Shown: positions 1 through 7,574 of the stretch, one piece after another
How positions within the stretch are numbered: the stretch's first letter is position 1
How the letters are laid out: each line of letters starts with the position of its first letter
DNA from: Rhodospirillales bacterium RIFCSPLOWO2_12_FULL_67_15
GTDB lineage: Bacteria; Pseudomonadota; Alphaproteobacteria; Rhodospirillales; 2-12-FULL-67-15
Reading direction: 5' to 3'
NCBI GenBank assembly: GCA_001830475.1
Contig: MIAC01000046.1
Coordinates: 1-9,583, forward strand
DNA: 9,583 nucleotides
Made by a program: the position numbers and the translations under genes
Notes under the pieces: model-generated
What the model was told of the DNA's origin: nothing
The model's input: only the letters and a program-made list of their open reading frames with translations
Database searches by the model: none

Positions 1-122
1 TAATCGTTCTTGCGCAGCAGGCTCATGCCGAGGACGCCGGTATAGAAATCGAGCGAACGTTGCAGGTCGAACACCCGGATCATGGTGTGCAGCATCCGGG
101 GTTTGGATGAAATAGCGGTCAT
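1..122 (-). CDS. gloA: Lactoylglutathione lyase (glyoxalase I), N-terminal part only
   Basis: The gene runs off the left edge, leaving 40 codons. Glyoxalase I isomerises the hemithioacetal of methylglyoxal and glutathione to S-lactoylglutathione in the cytoplasm. The visible N-terminus contains [20 protein letters not shown] followed by VLGMSLLRK, which closely matches the first beta-alpha unit of the family (E. coli has LHTMLRVGDL...SIDFYTKVLGM). H12 corresponds to the first metal-ligand histidine (H5 in E. coli). The ATG at 122 follows a GAGG at 131-134 with 8 bases of spacing; an internal ATG at 95 would give a more usual short N-terminus. The gene begins 10 bases after the lpxB stop on the same strand, so it may be cotranscribed with the lipid A genes, although its function is unrelated. 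The family assignment is secure; completeness cannot be judged here. Confidence 0.85.
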   Translation of the reverse strand, partial: MTAISSKPRMLHTMIRVFDLQRSLDFYTGVLGMSLLRKND

Positions 123-130
123 GGCAAGGG

Positions 131-134
131 CCTC
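131..134 (-). promoter_or_regulatory. Ribosome binding site of gloA
   Basis: GAGG on the minus strand lies 8 bases before the ATG at 122 and overlaps the lpxB stop codon (TGA, 133-135). It favours the upstream ATG as the start and suggests termination-reinitiation coupling to lpxB. Confidence 0.45.
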
Positions 135-2154
135 ATTTCGCCTCAGCATAACGGGCGATGGTCGCCAGCACCACTTCGGCGGCGCGCTCCGAAGGCGCGC
201 CCTCGCCCCGGCCGAGGCCGCGAAGCGCCTCGGCGAAGGCGTCTTTTTGCGCCGCACGCGCGCCCGCATCGCGCAGCAGCCGGAAGGCGGCGGCGGCGAG
301 CTTTGCGCCGGTGCAATCCTCCTGAAGAAGCTCCGGCACGGTCGCGCGCTCCAGAACCAGGTTGACGAGATTGACGAAACGCACGCGGATCAGCCGGCGC
401 GCAAGCCAGGCGGTGAGCGGATTGACGCGGTAGGCGACCGCGTGCGGCGTACCGGCGAGCGCGAGTTCGAGCGAGACGGTGCCGGACGCCGCGAGCGCGG
501 CATCGCAGGCGGCGAAGGCGTCGTATTTCTCCCCTTCCCCTTCGACCACAACCGCGCCCGGCCAGGCGGCTACCGCGGCGCGAACCTCGCCCGCGACCGG
601 GGCGAGCGTCGGAACGATTAGGCGCAAGTCCGGAACCTGCTTGACGATCAAGCCGACCGCTTCGCCGAAGGGCGGAAGCAACGCGCGCACCTCGGAGCGG
701 CGGCTGCCCGGCAGCACGCACAAAAGCGGCGCTTGCGGCGAAATGCCGTGACGGGCGCGAAAGGCCGCGCCGTCGCCCGCCCCCGCTCCGCATTCGAGAA
801 CCGGGTGGCCGACGAAGGTGCACGCCAAACCTTCCCGTATGAAGTGCGGCGGCTCGAACGGCAAGAGCGCCATCAGATGATCGAGGAAGCGCGCGAAGGC
901 GCGGGCGCGCCCGGGCCGCCACGCCCAGACCGTCGGCGCGACGTAGTGGATCAGCGGAATCCCCTTCCCCTTCAGGCGGCGGGCGACGCGGAAGTTGAAA
1001 TCGGGCGAATCGATGGTGACGACGGCGTCGGGGTTGAGGCGTTCGGCCCGCTCCGCCGTCTCGGCGATGCGCGCGAGGATTGTTTTGAGGCGCGGGATGA
1101 CCTCGATCAGCCCCATCACCGCGATTTCGCGCATGGGAAACAGGCTGACCAGTCCTTCGGCCGCCATCTTTTCGCCGCCGACGCCGGCGAAGCGGGTTTT
1201 TCCCTGGGTTTTTTTCTTGAGCGCCGCCATCAGGCGCTGGCCGAGCGCATCGCCCGAAGGCTCGCCCGCGACCAGAAAGACCAGCGGCCCCTCGGGCGAA
1301 GGCTCCGGCCGCACCGGGTGGGGAGAACGCCGGCTCACCCGAACCCCGGCGACGAACAGGCCGGCTTCGTCGGCGGCCCGAGCGAGTTCGTCCGCGTCCG
1401 CGACCAGCGCGCCTCCGGCCTCGATGACGATACCCTTGAGGCCGGCGCGGGCGGCCAAGCGCACGGTTTCGGGGCCGACGGCGGGAAGGTCGACCCGCGC
1501 TTCCTGTCCCGGTTTGCGGACCTTCGCCAAAACCCCCCGGGGCGGCCGCGGCGCCGGGTCTTCGGCCAGCCTTGCGAGCATGGCATCGGTGCCGTCGGTG
1601 TGTTCGAGGGCGATGACGTAACCCTCGCGGGCGACGGCGGCTTGGCCGAGATCGCGCGCGCCGAGATCGAGGGCGGCGGCAACCGCCTGGGCGACGTCGG
1701 TTTCGTCCTCGGCCGATGGGGCGAGGCGGCCGTAAGCGCCCGCGCGGGCGAGCAGCTCGGGCAGGACGGTTTCGGCACCGACGACGCGAAAACCTTCCTC
1801 GCGCTCGAGCGTGCGCACCAAGGCGGCGAGCAGCCCGTCGTCGCCGAGCACGAACGCTCCGGTGCGGGCCAGGAACCAGGCCGTCCAGCCGTCGGGACGA
1901 AGGTTCGCGAGCGACGGCCGGCGCACCGACCCCGCGAAAACGAGCTCGGTGCAACCCTCGCTCCGCAAGTGCGCGATCGCGTCTCCGGCGGCGCCGAGCC
2001 GGACCCAGGCGTGCGGAACGTTTGCAAGAGCCCCGGGATCGGCCTGGCCTTCGAGGGCAACGACGAAAAACGGCCGGGCGGACGCCCGGCAGGCATCGAT
2101 CAGGCGTTTGGGCAGAGTCCCGCCCCCGGCGACGATGCCGAGCCTAGGCGGCAT
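133..2154 (-). CDS. lpxI-lpxB: Fused UDP-2,3-diacylglucosamine pyrophosphatase / lipid-A-disaccharide synthase (LpxI-LpxB)
   Basis: One 673-residue frame holds two complete enzymes of the lipid A pathway. Residues 1-272 are LpxI (former DUF1009): [10 protein letters not shown] near the start, GSVRRP at 75-80, and [20 protein letters not shown] at 211-230. D222 in DLPAVG probably matches the aspartate shown to be essential in Caulobacter LpxI. It cleaves UDP-2,3-diacylglucosamine to lipid X and UMP. Residues 289-673 (385 residues, the usual LpxB length) are LpxB, a GT19 glycosyltransferase acting at the inner face of the inner membrane: AGEPSGD at 296-302, DSPDFN at 382-387, [10 protein letters not shown] at 403-412, FVGHP at 447-451, LPGSRRSEV at 481-489, [11 protein letters not shown] at 556-566. 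A proline-rich linker (273-288) joins them. The ATG at 2154 overlaps the end of lpxA by 11 bases, implying coupled translation. No ATG lies near the start of the LpxB part. Whether the fusion is genuine or a one-base artefact is discussed in the findings. Confidence 0.9.
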   Translation of the reverse strand: MPPRLGIVAGGGTLPKRLIDACRASARPFFVVALEGQADPGALANVPHAWVRLGAAGDAIAHLRSEGCTELVFAGSVRRPSLANLRPDGWTAWFLARTGAFVLGDDGLLAALVRTLEREEGFRVVGAETVLPELLARAGAYGRLAPSAEDETDVAQAVAAALDLGARDLGQAAVAREGYVIALEHTDGTDAMLARLAEDPAPRPPRGVLAKVRKPGQEARVDLPAVGPETVRLAARAGLKGIVIEAGGALVADADELARAADEAGLFVAGVRVSRRSPHPVRPEPSPEGPLVFLVAGEPSGDALGQRLMAALKKKTQGKTRFAGVGGEKMAAEGLVSLFPMREIAVMGLIEVIPRLKTILARIAETAERAERLNPDAVVTIDSPDFNFRVARRLKGKGIPLIHYVAPTVWAWRPGRARAFARFLDHLMALLPFEPPHFIREGLACTFVGHPVLECGAGAGDGAAFRARHGISPQAPLLCVLPGSRRSEVRALLPPFGEAVGLIVKQVPDLRLIVPTLAPVAGEVRAAVAAWPGAVVVEGEGEKYDAFAACDAALAASGTVSLELALAGTPHAVAYRVNPLTAWLARRLIRVRFVNLVNLVLERATVPELLQEDCTGAKLAAAAFRLLRDAGARAAQKDAFAEALRGLGRGEGAPSERAAEVVLATIARYAEAK
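1288..1338 (-). other. Linker between the LpxI and LpxB domains
   Basis: These codons (residues 273-289) join the end of LpxI (GLFVAGVR) to the first LpxB strand ([12 protein letters not shown]). The linker is rich in Pro, Arg and Ser, as expected for a flexible tether. It begins with GTG at 1338-1336; the overlapping TGA at 1337-1335 is a stop in the next frame. A second GTG is codon 281. There is no ATG and no strong Shine-Dalgarno before either GTG, though weak internal initiation cannot be excluded. Confidence 0.6.
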
Positions 2155-2944
2155 CGTCCAGGACGGGATGACAGATCGCGCGCGAGGAATCCGCCCGGAT
2201 GAAGTTGACGATGTCCATGACCGGCTCGTTGTCGTGGAACATCTCGGAGACGTCCTCCAGCCGCTCGGTCATCGTGCCTTCCTGGGCGAACAGAAGACGG
2301 TAGGCGTTGCGGAGCGCATGGATCACGTCGCGCGAGAAGTCGCGCCGTTTCAGCCCGACGATGTTGAGGCCCGACAGCCGTGCGCGGTTGCCGGTGACCG
2401 AGCCGTAGGGAATGACGTCGTTCTCCACCCCCGACATGCCGCCGACCATGGCGTGCTTGCCGATGCGCACGAACTGGTGCACCGCCGAGAGGCCGCCGAG
2501 GATCGCCCAATCCTCGACCCGGACATGCCCGCCGAGGGTCGCGCTGTTGACCAAGATGACGTGGTTGCCGATCCGGCAGTCGTGGGCGACGTGCGCGCCG
2601 ACCATGAACAGGCATTCGTCTCCGGTTTGGGTCAGCATCCCGCCGCCCTCGGTTCCGGGGTTCAGGGTAACATGCTCGCGAATCACGTTGCGCCGGCCGA
2701 CGACGAGGCGGGATTTCTCCCCCTTGTACTTGAGGTCCTGGGGCGGATGGCCGACCGAGGCGAAGGGATAGATCAACGTGCCCTCGCCCACCGTGGTCGA
2801 GCCCGTCACGACCGCGTGGGAGATCAGCCGGACTCCCTCCTTCAATTCCACGTCGGGACCGACGCAGCAGTACGGGCCGATTTCGACGCCTGGGCCGAGG
2901 CGAGCTTTGCCGTCGACGACGGCGGTGGGATGGATATTGCTCAT
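2144..2944 (-). CDS. lpxA: Acyl-ACP--UDP-N-acetylglucosamine O-acyltransferase LpxA
   Basis: LpxA carries out the first step of lipid A synthesis, transferring a 3-hydroxyacyl chain from ACP to the 3-OH of UDP-GlcNAc in the cytoplasm. The 266-residue product has the usual length. It begins with hexapeptide repeats of a left-handed beta-helix ([24 protein letters not shown]). The core motif [12 protein letters not shown] carries H118 and H121; H121 aligns with catalytic H125 of E. coli, and H140 and H156 (AVHQF) align with H144 and H160. G169 in MVGGMSG aligns with the E. coli acyl-length residue G173, which is consistent with a long (about C14) hydroxyacyl chain; this is inference. The C-terminal helical part contains [18 protein letters not shown]. 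The ATG overlaps the fabZ stop as ATGA (2941-2944), and the 3' end overlaps lpxI by 11 bases. It appears intact. Confidence 0.97.
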   Translation of the reverse strand: MSNIHPTAVVDGKARLGPGVEIGPYCCVGPDVELKEGVRLISHAVVTGSTTVGEGTLIYPFASVGHPPQDLKYKGEKSRLVVGRRNVIREHVTLNPGTEGGGMLTQTGDECLFMVGAHVAHDCRIGNHVILVNSATLGGHVRVEDWAILGGLSAVHQFVRIGKHAMVGGMSGVENDVIPYGSVTGNRARLSGLNIVGLKRRDFSRDVIHALRNAYRLLFAQEGTMTERLEDVSEMFHDNEPVMDIVNFIRADSSRAICHPVLDDAA

Positions 2945-3420
2945 TTCGGCTCCACGATCATGGCGGTGAACACGGCTTCGGCCATCACCGCCCCTTCGAC
3001 CTTGGCTTCGCCGCGGAATTTCCAGACGTTGCCCCGGCGGTGCTGTTTCTCGACGTGGACGTGAAGGGTATCGCCGGGAACGATCGGCTTGCGAAATCGG
3101 GCATCGTCCACCGACATGAAATAAACGACCACGCCGCTGTCGGTGGTGCGTTGCAGCGTTTCCATCACCATTACCGCCGCCGTCTGGGCCATGGATTCGA
3201 TCACCAGCACGCCGGGCATGATCGGATGGCCCGGAAAATGGCCCTGAAAAAACGGCTCGTTGTAGGTGACATTCTTGATTCCGACCGCGCGGATGTCGGG
3301 AACAAGGCCGATCACCTTATCGATCAGAAGGAAAGGATGACGATGCGGAATCAGCCGCATGATGCGATTGATATCCAAGACCGTGCCGGAATTGGCGGGC
3401 GTGTTGTCCATGGTCGTCAT
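2941..3420 (-). CDS. fabZ: 3-hydroxyacyl-[acyl-carrier-protein] dehydratase FabZ
   Basis: FabZ dehydrates 3-hydroxyacyl-ACP to trans-2-enoyl-ACP in fatty acid elongation. It uses the same 3-hydroxyacyl-ACP substrates as LpxA and LpxD, so placing it between them balances phospholipid and lipid A synthesis. The 159-residue hot-dog-fold protein shows [13 protein letters not shown] at 24-36, the active-site stretch [20 protein letters not shown] at 57-76 with catalytic H61 and E75, and [14 protein letters not shown] at 104-117. The ATG at 3420 forms an ATGA overlap with the lpxD stop; a second ATG at 3411 (three codons in) is an alternative start. An upstream extension of the open frame to 3660 lies entirely inside lpxD and is not needed for the fold. 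The gene ends in an ATGA overlap with lpxA. It appears intact. Confidence 0.97.
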   Translation of the reverse strand: MTTMDNTPANSGTVLDINRIMRLIPHRHPFLLIDKVIGLVPDIRAVGIKNVTYNEPFFQGHFPGHPIMPGVLVIESMAQTAAVMVMETLQRTTDSGVVVYFMSVDDARFRKPIVPGDTLHVHVEKQHRRGNVWKFRGEAKVEGAVMAEAVFTAMIVEPK

Positions 3421-4595
3421 TCTTTCCGTGTCATCCGCTCGATCATCGCCACGCTCTTGAGCCATTGACGCTGGGGCATGGCGGGCGAGCCGCCGACGGT
3501 CGTTCCCGGCTCGATGTCCCGCATGACCCCGGCCTGGGCAGCCACCTTGGCCCCGTCGCCGACGACGAGATGCCCGGTGAGACCAGCTTGGCCGCCGAGC
3601 ATGACGAAGTCGCCGATCCGGGTGCTGCCCGAAATGCCGACCTGGGCGACGATGACGCATCCGCGCCCGATCCTGACGTTATGCGCGATTTGGACCAGAT
3701 TATCAATTTTGGTCCCGTCCCCGACAACGGTGTCGGGTCCCGCGCCGCGGTCGATCGTGGTGTTGGCGCCGATTTCGACGTCGTCGCCGATCAGGACGCG
3801 GCCGAGTTGCGGCACCTTCAGATGGCCGTCGGCGCCGAGGGCGAAGCCGAATCCGTCCTGGCCGATACGGGCGCCGCCGTGAACGATCGTTCGGGCGCCG
3901 ACAATGGCGTGCGAGAGCGCGACCCCGGGGCCGACGGTGCAATCGTCGCCGATCACGACGCGGCCGAGTTGCGGCACCTTCAGATGGCCGTCGGCGCCGA
4001 GGGCGAAGCCGAATCCGTCCTGGCCGATACGGGCGCCGCCGTGAACGATCGTTCGGGCGCCGACAATGGCGTGCGAGAGCGCGACCCCGGGGCCGACGGT
4101 GCAATCGTCGCCGATCACGACGCCGTCGCCGATCACCGCGGTCGCACCGATGCGGCACCGCCGGCCGATTTCGGCGCGCGCGCCGACGACAGCGCCGGCG
4201 TCAATCCGGCAACCCTCACCGAGCTGGGCGTCGGTCGCGACCGAGGCGGTCGGATGGACACCGGGTTCGGGCGGGCACGGCGGATAGTAAGCGGCGGCAA
4301 CCTTGGCGTAGGCCCGGTAGGGGTCCTTCGCGATCAGAAGACGCATGCCCGGCGGCGCCGCCTCGGCGGCTTCCCGGGAAATCAGGCACGCGCCGGCGCG
4401 ACTTTGGCGAAAAGCATCGAGATAGCGGCGGTTGTCGAGAAAGCTGACATCGCGCGCTCCCGCCGCCGACAACGGCGCGACGTCGGCGAAGGTCATTTCG
4501 GACGTGCCCGCGCCGGCGATCTCCGCGCCCGCGATTTCCGCCAACTGGCCGAGCGTGAAAGGTCCGGCGACGGCATAAAAACGCGGGTCGGCCAT
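3417..4595 (-). CDS. lpxD: UDP-3-O-(3-hydroxyacyl)glucosamine N-acyltransferase LpxD, with internal 54-residue tandem duplication
   Basis: LpxD adds the second 3-hydroxyacyl chain, onto the 2-amino group of UDP-3-O-acylglucosamine (third step of lipid A synthesis). It has the family's N-terminal uridine-binding domain (about 1-105, with [20 protein letters not shown] at 36-55), a left-handed beta-helix (about 113-370) and a short C-terminal helix. The catalytic histidine is H305 in QIAHNVRIG, with H342 in LTGH; their 37-residue spacing equals that of E. coli H239 and H276. The protein is 392 residues, against about 340 for the family. The excess is residues 159-212 repeated exactly as 213-266, each copy running from [10 protein letters not shown] through QDGFGFA to VPQLGR. 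Removing one copy gives 338 residues. Because the frame is kept and all catalytic residues lie downstream, the protein may still fold, but activity is uncertain. The start is 12 bases after the ompH stop, with AGGA 5 bases upstream. Confidence 0.95.
   Translation of the reverse strand: MADPRFYAVAGPFTLGQLAEIAGAEIAGAGTSEMTFADVAPLSAAGARDVSFLDNRRYLDAFRQSRAGACLISREAAEAAPPGMRLLIAKDPYRAYAKVAAAYYPPCPPEPGVHPTASVATDAQLGEGCRIDAGAVVGARAEIGRRCRIGATAVIGDGVVIGDDCTVGPGVALSHAIVGARTIVHGGARIGQDGFGFALGADGHLKVPQLGRVVIGDDCTVGPGVALSHAIVGARTIVHGGARIGQDGFGFALGADGHLKVPQLGRVLIGDDVEIGANTTIDRGAGPDTVVGDGTKIDNLVQIAHNVRIGRGCVIVAQVGISGSTRIGDFVMLGGQAGLTGHLVVGDGAKVAAQAGVMRDIEPGTTVGGSPAMPQRQWLKSVAMIERMTRKE
3795..4123 (-). repeat. 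Perfect 162-bp in-frame tandem duplication inside lpxD
   Basis: Bases 3795-3961 and 3957-4123 are identical at a period of exactly 162 bases (167 matching positions with no mismatch). In codon terms the first translated copy is 3960-4121 and the second 3798-3959, each 54 residues. The period is a multiple of 3 and of the 18-base hexapeptide unit, so both the reading frame and the beta-helix repeat phase are kept. Identity stops at 3794/3956 (G versus C) and at 3962/4124. Confidence 0.97.
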
Positions 4596-4600
4596 CCTGA

Positions 4601-4604
4601 TCCT
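4601..4604 (-). promoter_or_regulatory. Ribosome binding site of lpxD
   Basis: AGGA lies 5 bases upstream of the lpxD ATG at 4595, inside the 12-base gap after the ompH stop. It supports the chosen start. Confidence 0.55.
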
Positions 4605-4607
4605 ATT

Positions 4608-5276
4608 CTATTGCTTTTTCTTCGCCGGGTCCGACTTCGCGGCGCCGGCTTTCGCCGCGCCCGCCTTGGTCGCGCCGCCTTTGGCCGCGCCGGCCTTGCC
4701 CTTGAGGCTTGCCGGTTCGGCGATCTTGATGGACGGCAGCTTCTTGTTGAGACGTTCGAGCACGGTCTGAGTGATGAGCAGCGGCTGGGCAGCGAACACC
4801 GACTGATCGAGACGAAGAATCAGTCCGAAGCCCTGCTCCTGGGCAATCTCCACGACGACCTCGGCCATGACTTCGTTCATCCGGCGCATGACATCGTTCT
4901 GGATGTCGTCCAGTTCCTGGCGGCGTTCCTGCACCTTGCGCTGAACCTCGACGAGACGCGTTTCGAATTTGCGCCTTTCCTCGCTGAAGGCGTCGGGGGC
5001 GAGCACGGTCCGCTGGCGGGCGAGTTCCTGGTTGGCGTCGCGCAGTTCGTTTTCTTCCTTCTGGATTTCCGCCTGGATCGTATTGTGATAGGTCGCGATC
5101 TGATCGCGCGCATCCTTGACCGCGGACGACTCGCGGCGAATCTGGTCGATGTCGATCATGCCGATTCTCAGTGCAACCGGCTCGGGCGGCGCCGGCGGCT
5201 GCTGCGCCCGCGCGGGCGTGGATACGATCGCCGAGGCGAGCAGCGCACAGACAGCGAGCGTGTAGAATGTTTTCAA
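4608..5276 (-). CDS. ompH: Periplasmic outer-membrane-protein chaperone OmpH/Skp with basic alanine-rich C-terminal tail
   Basis: OmpH/Skp binds unfolded outer-membrane proteins in the periplasm and works with BamA, encoded directly upstream. The 222-residue product has a signal peptide (about 1-24, hydrophobic core LAVCALLASAIV, probable cleavage after PARA), a strand IGMIDIDQIRRES at 38-50, a long charged helical region (about 52-140) typical of the Skp coiled-coil arms, and a C-terminal strand region (GFGLILRLDQSVFAA, 149-163). The last 32 residues (191-222) are nearly all Ala, Lys and Gly with repeated AGAAK units; this tail lies beyond the recognisable family domain. The start codon is TTG at 5276, preceded by AGGAG with 6-base spacing; the next ATG in frame (M40) would remove the signal peptide. 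The gene begins 9 bases after the bamA stop. Confidence 0.92.
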   Translation of the reverse strand: MKTFYTLAVCALLASAIVSTPARAQQPPAPPEPVALRIGMIDIDQIRRESSAVKDARDQIATYHNTIQAEIQKEENELRDANQELARQRTVLAPDAFSEERRKFETRLVEVQRKVQERRQELDDIQNDVMRRMNEVMAEVVVEIAQEQGFGLILRLDQSVFAAQPLLITQTVLERLNKKLPSIKIAEPASLKGKAGAAKGGATKAGAAKAGAAKSDPAKKKQ

Positions 5277-5282
5277 AGCAAT

Positions 5283-5287
5283 CTCCT
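5283..5287 (-). promoter_or_regulatory. Strong ribosome binding site that fixes a TTG start for ompH
   Basis: AGGAG lies 6 bases before TTG at 5276-5274 and overlaps the bamA stop TAG (5288-5286). No ATG or GTG is available in frame upstream of the signal peptide. The site therefore decides the start and implies coupling to bamA translation. Confidence 0.75.
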
Positions 5288-7574
5288 AGAACCTGGTGCC
5301 GAAGTTGACGCGGATAAGCTCGGTTTTGTCAAAACTTTCCTTGAGGATCGGAATGCCTAAATCCAAGCCGACGGGGCCGAACGGCGAGGCCCAATTAACG
5401 CCGGCGCCGAGCGATGCGCGCAAGGAACCGGTGTCTTTAACGGTCGAGTTGGTCGGGTCGATCTTGCCGGCGCTCCCCATGTCGGTAAACACCTTTCCCT
5501 TGACCCCCAATTCAGGGGGAAGGCCGAGCGGAAACACGACTTCAGCGGTGCCGGCGTACATCCACTCGCCGCCAAGAGTATCCCCGGACCCATCGCGCGG
5601 TCCGATGCCGCCGGTGCGGAAGCCTCTGATGTCGTCACCGCCGACCATGAACCGGTCGCTGACACGCACGGTCTTGCCGCTGTAAGGCGTAATATAACCG
5701 CCGGTTCCGCGCAGCGCGAGCACCCAGTCGTCGGCCAGCGAAAAGTACTTGCCGCCGGTCAAACGATTACGCAGGTAATTGACGTCGCCGCCCAGGCCGG
5801 CGAGATCGTTGTTCATTCGCGCAAAATATCCGGTGGTCGGATTGACAGTGCTATCGAGGCGATCGTAGGCAAGGGTATGCCCGACCTCGGACGATACAAC
5901 CGAGGGATCTTCGTTCCGGATGAGAGAGGAAACGCCATCGCGGAAGTTTTGCTGTTCGACGCTGCGCAAGGTATAGCGCCAGCCCTGGCTGAGGCGCTCG
6001 GTGATGAGGTAACCGGAGCGCACGCCGCCGCCGGTCGCCTTGTACTTGTAGCCGCTGACGTCGATAAGATCGCGGGTAACGTGGAAAAGATCCACGCCCG
6101 CGCTCAATTCGCGGTCGAGAAAGGCGGGTTCGGTGAAGCCGAGGTCGATCTGGGTGCCGCGCTGGGCGATGCGGCCGCCGACCCGCAAGTCCTGGCCGCG
6201 GCCGAGCAGGTTGCGCTCGCGCAGCGTGACATCCGTCAACGCGCCGTTGGTGGTCGAATAGCCGACCCCGAGCGAAATCGAGCCGGTGGATTTCTCTTCG
6301 ACCTCGGCCTTGAGGATGGTCTTATCCGGAGCGTTGCCCGGCACCTGCTCGACGTTCAACTTCTCGAAGTAATCGAGATTTTTGATGCGTTCGCGCGATC
6401 GTTTCAATTTGGCGGCGTTGAAGGCGTCGCCCTCGGCCAACCGGAACTCCCGCCGGATCACGCGATCTTGGGTGCGGACGTTGCCGGAGATGTCGATGCG
6501 CTCGACGAAGACACGGGGACCTTCGCCGATTTCAAGAGCGACGTTGATGACGCGCTTTTCGCGATCGCGGTCGATGCGCGGTCGCACGTCGACGAACGGA
6601 TGACCCATCCCCGAGACGTGCAGGATCAGATCGTCGACGGTCGATTCGAGTAGCTTGCCGTTGTACCAGTCGCCTTCCTCGATCTCGACGACTTCCGCGG
6701 CCATTTTCGGCGTCACGCCGCGCAAAACGCTCTCGACTTCGATTTTGCCGAAGCGGTAGCGGACGCCTTCTTCGATCGTGAAGGTCACAAAGAAGTCTTT
6801 GCGGTCGGGCGTGAGTTCCGCGATCGACGAAAGGACGCGAAAGTCGGCGAATCCTTTGTTGAGATAGAATTGGCGCAGCAGTTCGCGATCCAGCGTCAGG
6901 CGGTCCGGATCGTAGGTGTCGTCCGACGACAAAAACCGGTACCAGCGGGTTTCCTTGGTGCGAACCACGTCGCGCAACCGGCCGTCCCCATACTCCTTAT
7001 TGCCGACGAAGCGGATACGCTGGACTGCCGTCGGTGCGCCCTCGTCGATTTCGAACACCAGATCCACCCGGTTTTGCTCCAGACGGATGACTTTCGGCTC
7101 GACGGTGGCGGCGAAGCGACCGCTGCGGCGATAGAGCGTAAGGATACGCTGGACGTCGTTTTGGATCTTGGTGCGGGTATAAATGTTCCTCGGCCGCAGA
7201 GTCGTTTCGCTGGTGAGGGTTTCGTCGGAAAGCTTGCTGTTGCCCTCGAAAGCGATCCGATTGATGATGGGGTTTTCCACCACCGCGACAATCACATTGC
7301 CGCCTTCGCGCCGGATGGTCACATCGGCGAACAGGCCGGTGGCGAACAGGCTCTTGACCGAGCTGTCGATCCGCGTCGGATCGTACATCTCTCCCTGCTG
7401 GAACGTGAGATAGGAGCGAACCGTCTCGGGCTCGATCCGTTGGGTGCCCTCGACGTGGATCTCGCGCACTAAATCGCCCGCGCCTTGCGCCCGCGCGCCG
7501 ACGCACGGCGCGAGGAGCACAATTAGCAGCACGAGAAGGCGCGCGAGGCGGCGCATGAGCGCGATTCGTTCCAT
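5286..7574 (-). CDS. bamA: Outer membrane protein assembly factor BamA
   Basis: BamA is the central Omp85 subunit of the BAM complex, which inserts beta-barrel proteins into the outer membrane. The 762-residue product has a signal peptide ending near GARAQ (29-30) and five POTRA domains (about 35-102, 103-178, 183-271, 274-351, 354-428), followed by a 16-strand barrel (about 430-762). The conserved loop-6 region reads FMVGGDDIRGF at 642-652, with the key RGF present. The C-terminus ends NFGTRF, with the terminal Phe of the beta-signal. The ATG at 7574 directly abuts the rseP TGA with no clear Shine-Dalgarno. ATG at 7556 (codon 7) would give MRRLARLLVLL, a more typical signal peptide, with GGAACGA upstream, and could be the true start. 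The gene appears intact and is co-oriented with the chaperone ompH. Confidence 0.97.
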   Translation of the reverse strand: MERIALMRRLARLLVLLIVLLAPCVGARAQGAGDLVREIHVEGTQRIEPETVRSYLTFQQGEMYDPTRIDSSVKSLFATGLFADVTIRREGGNVIVAVVENPIINRIAFEGNSKLSDETLTSETTLRPRNIYTRTKIQNDVQRILTLYRRSGRFAATVEPKVIRLEQNRVDLVFEIDEGAPTAVQRIRFVGNKEYGDGRLRDVVRTKETRWYRFLSSDDTYDPDRLTLDRELLRQFYLNKGFADFRVLSSIAELTPDRKDFFVTFTIEEGVRYRFGKIEVESVLRGVTPKMAAEVVEIEEGDWYNGKLLESTVDDLILHVSGMGHPFVDVRPRIDRDREKRVINVALEIGEGPRVFVERIDISGNVRTQDRVIRREFRLAEGDAFNAAKLKRSRERIKNLDYFEKLNVEQVPGNAPDKTILKAEVEEKSTGSISLGVGYSTTNGALTDVTLRERNLLGRGQDLRVGGRIAQRGTQIDLGFTEPAFLDRELSAGVDLFHVTRDLIDVSGYKYKATGGGVRSGYLITERLSQGWRYTLRSVEQQNFRDGVSSLIRNEDPSVVSSEVGHTLAYDRLDSTVNPTTGYFARMNNDLAGLGGDVNYLRNRLTGGKYFSLADDWVLALRGTGGYITPYSGKTVRVSDRFMVGGDDIRGFRTGGIGPRDGSGDTLGGEWMYAGTAEVVFPLGLPPELGVKGKVFTDMGSAGKIDPTNSTVKDTGSLRASLGAGVNWASPFGPVGLDLGIPILKESFDKTELIRVNFGTRF

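Noticed and set aside
1335..2096. Minus-strand frame ending at the TGA at the LpxI/LpxB junction
   Set aside because: The protein in this frame is Pro/Ser/Arg-rich noise out of phase with LpxI. Only its stop codon matters, as evidence about the fusion junction.
733..2202. Plus-strand open frame of 489 codons opposite the lpxI-lpxB fusion
   Set aside because: It is a complementary-strand shadow in GC-rich DNA, rich in Arg/Gly/Asp, with no domain and no ribosome binding context.
1811..3064. Plus-strand open frame of 417 codons opposite lpxI and lpxA
   Set aside because: It lies entirely antisense to two recognised enzymes and shows no protein family features.
3421..3660. N-terminal extension of fabZ
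   Set aside because: The extension overlaps the C-terminal coding region of lpxD, adds Arg/His-rich sequence without homology, and the ATG in the ATGA overlap gives a normal 159-residue FabZ.
3795..4123. Repeat considered as a CRISPR or insertion-sequence trace
   Set aside because: There are only two adjacent copies without spacers, inverted ends or a transposase. The repeat is coding and in frame with lpxD.
3465..5360. Plus-strand open frame of 631 codons across lpxD and ompH
   Set aside because: It is antisense to two well-supported genes. High GC and codon bias suppress stops in this frame. The translation is low-complexity Asp/Ala/Gly/Arg with no recognisable domain, and it even mirrors the lpxD duplication.
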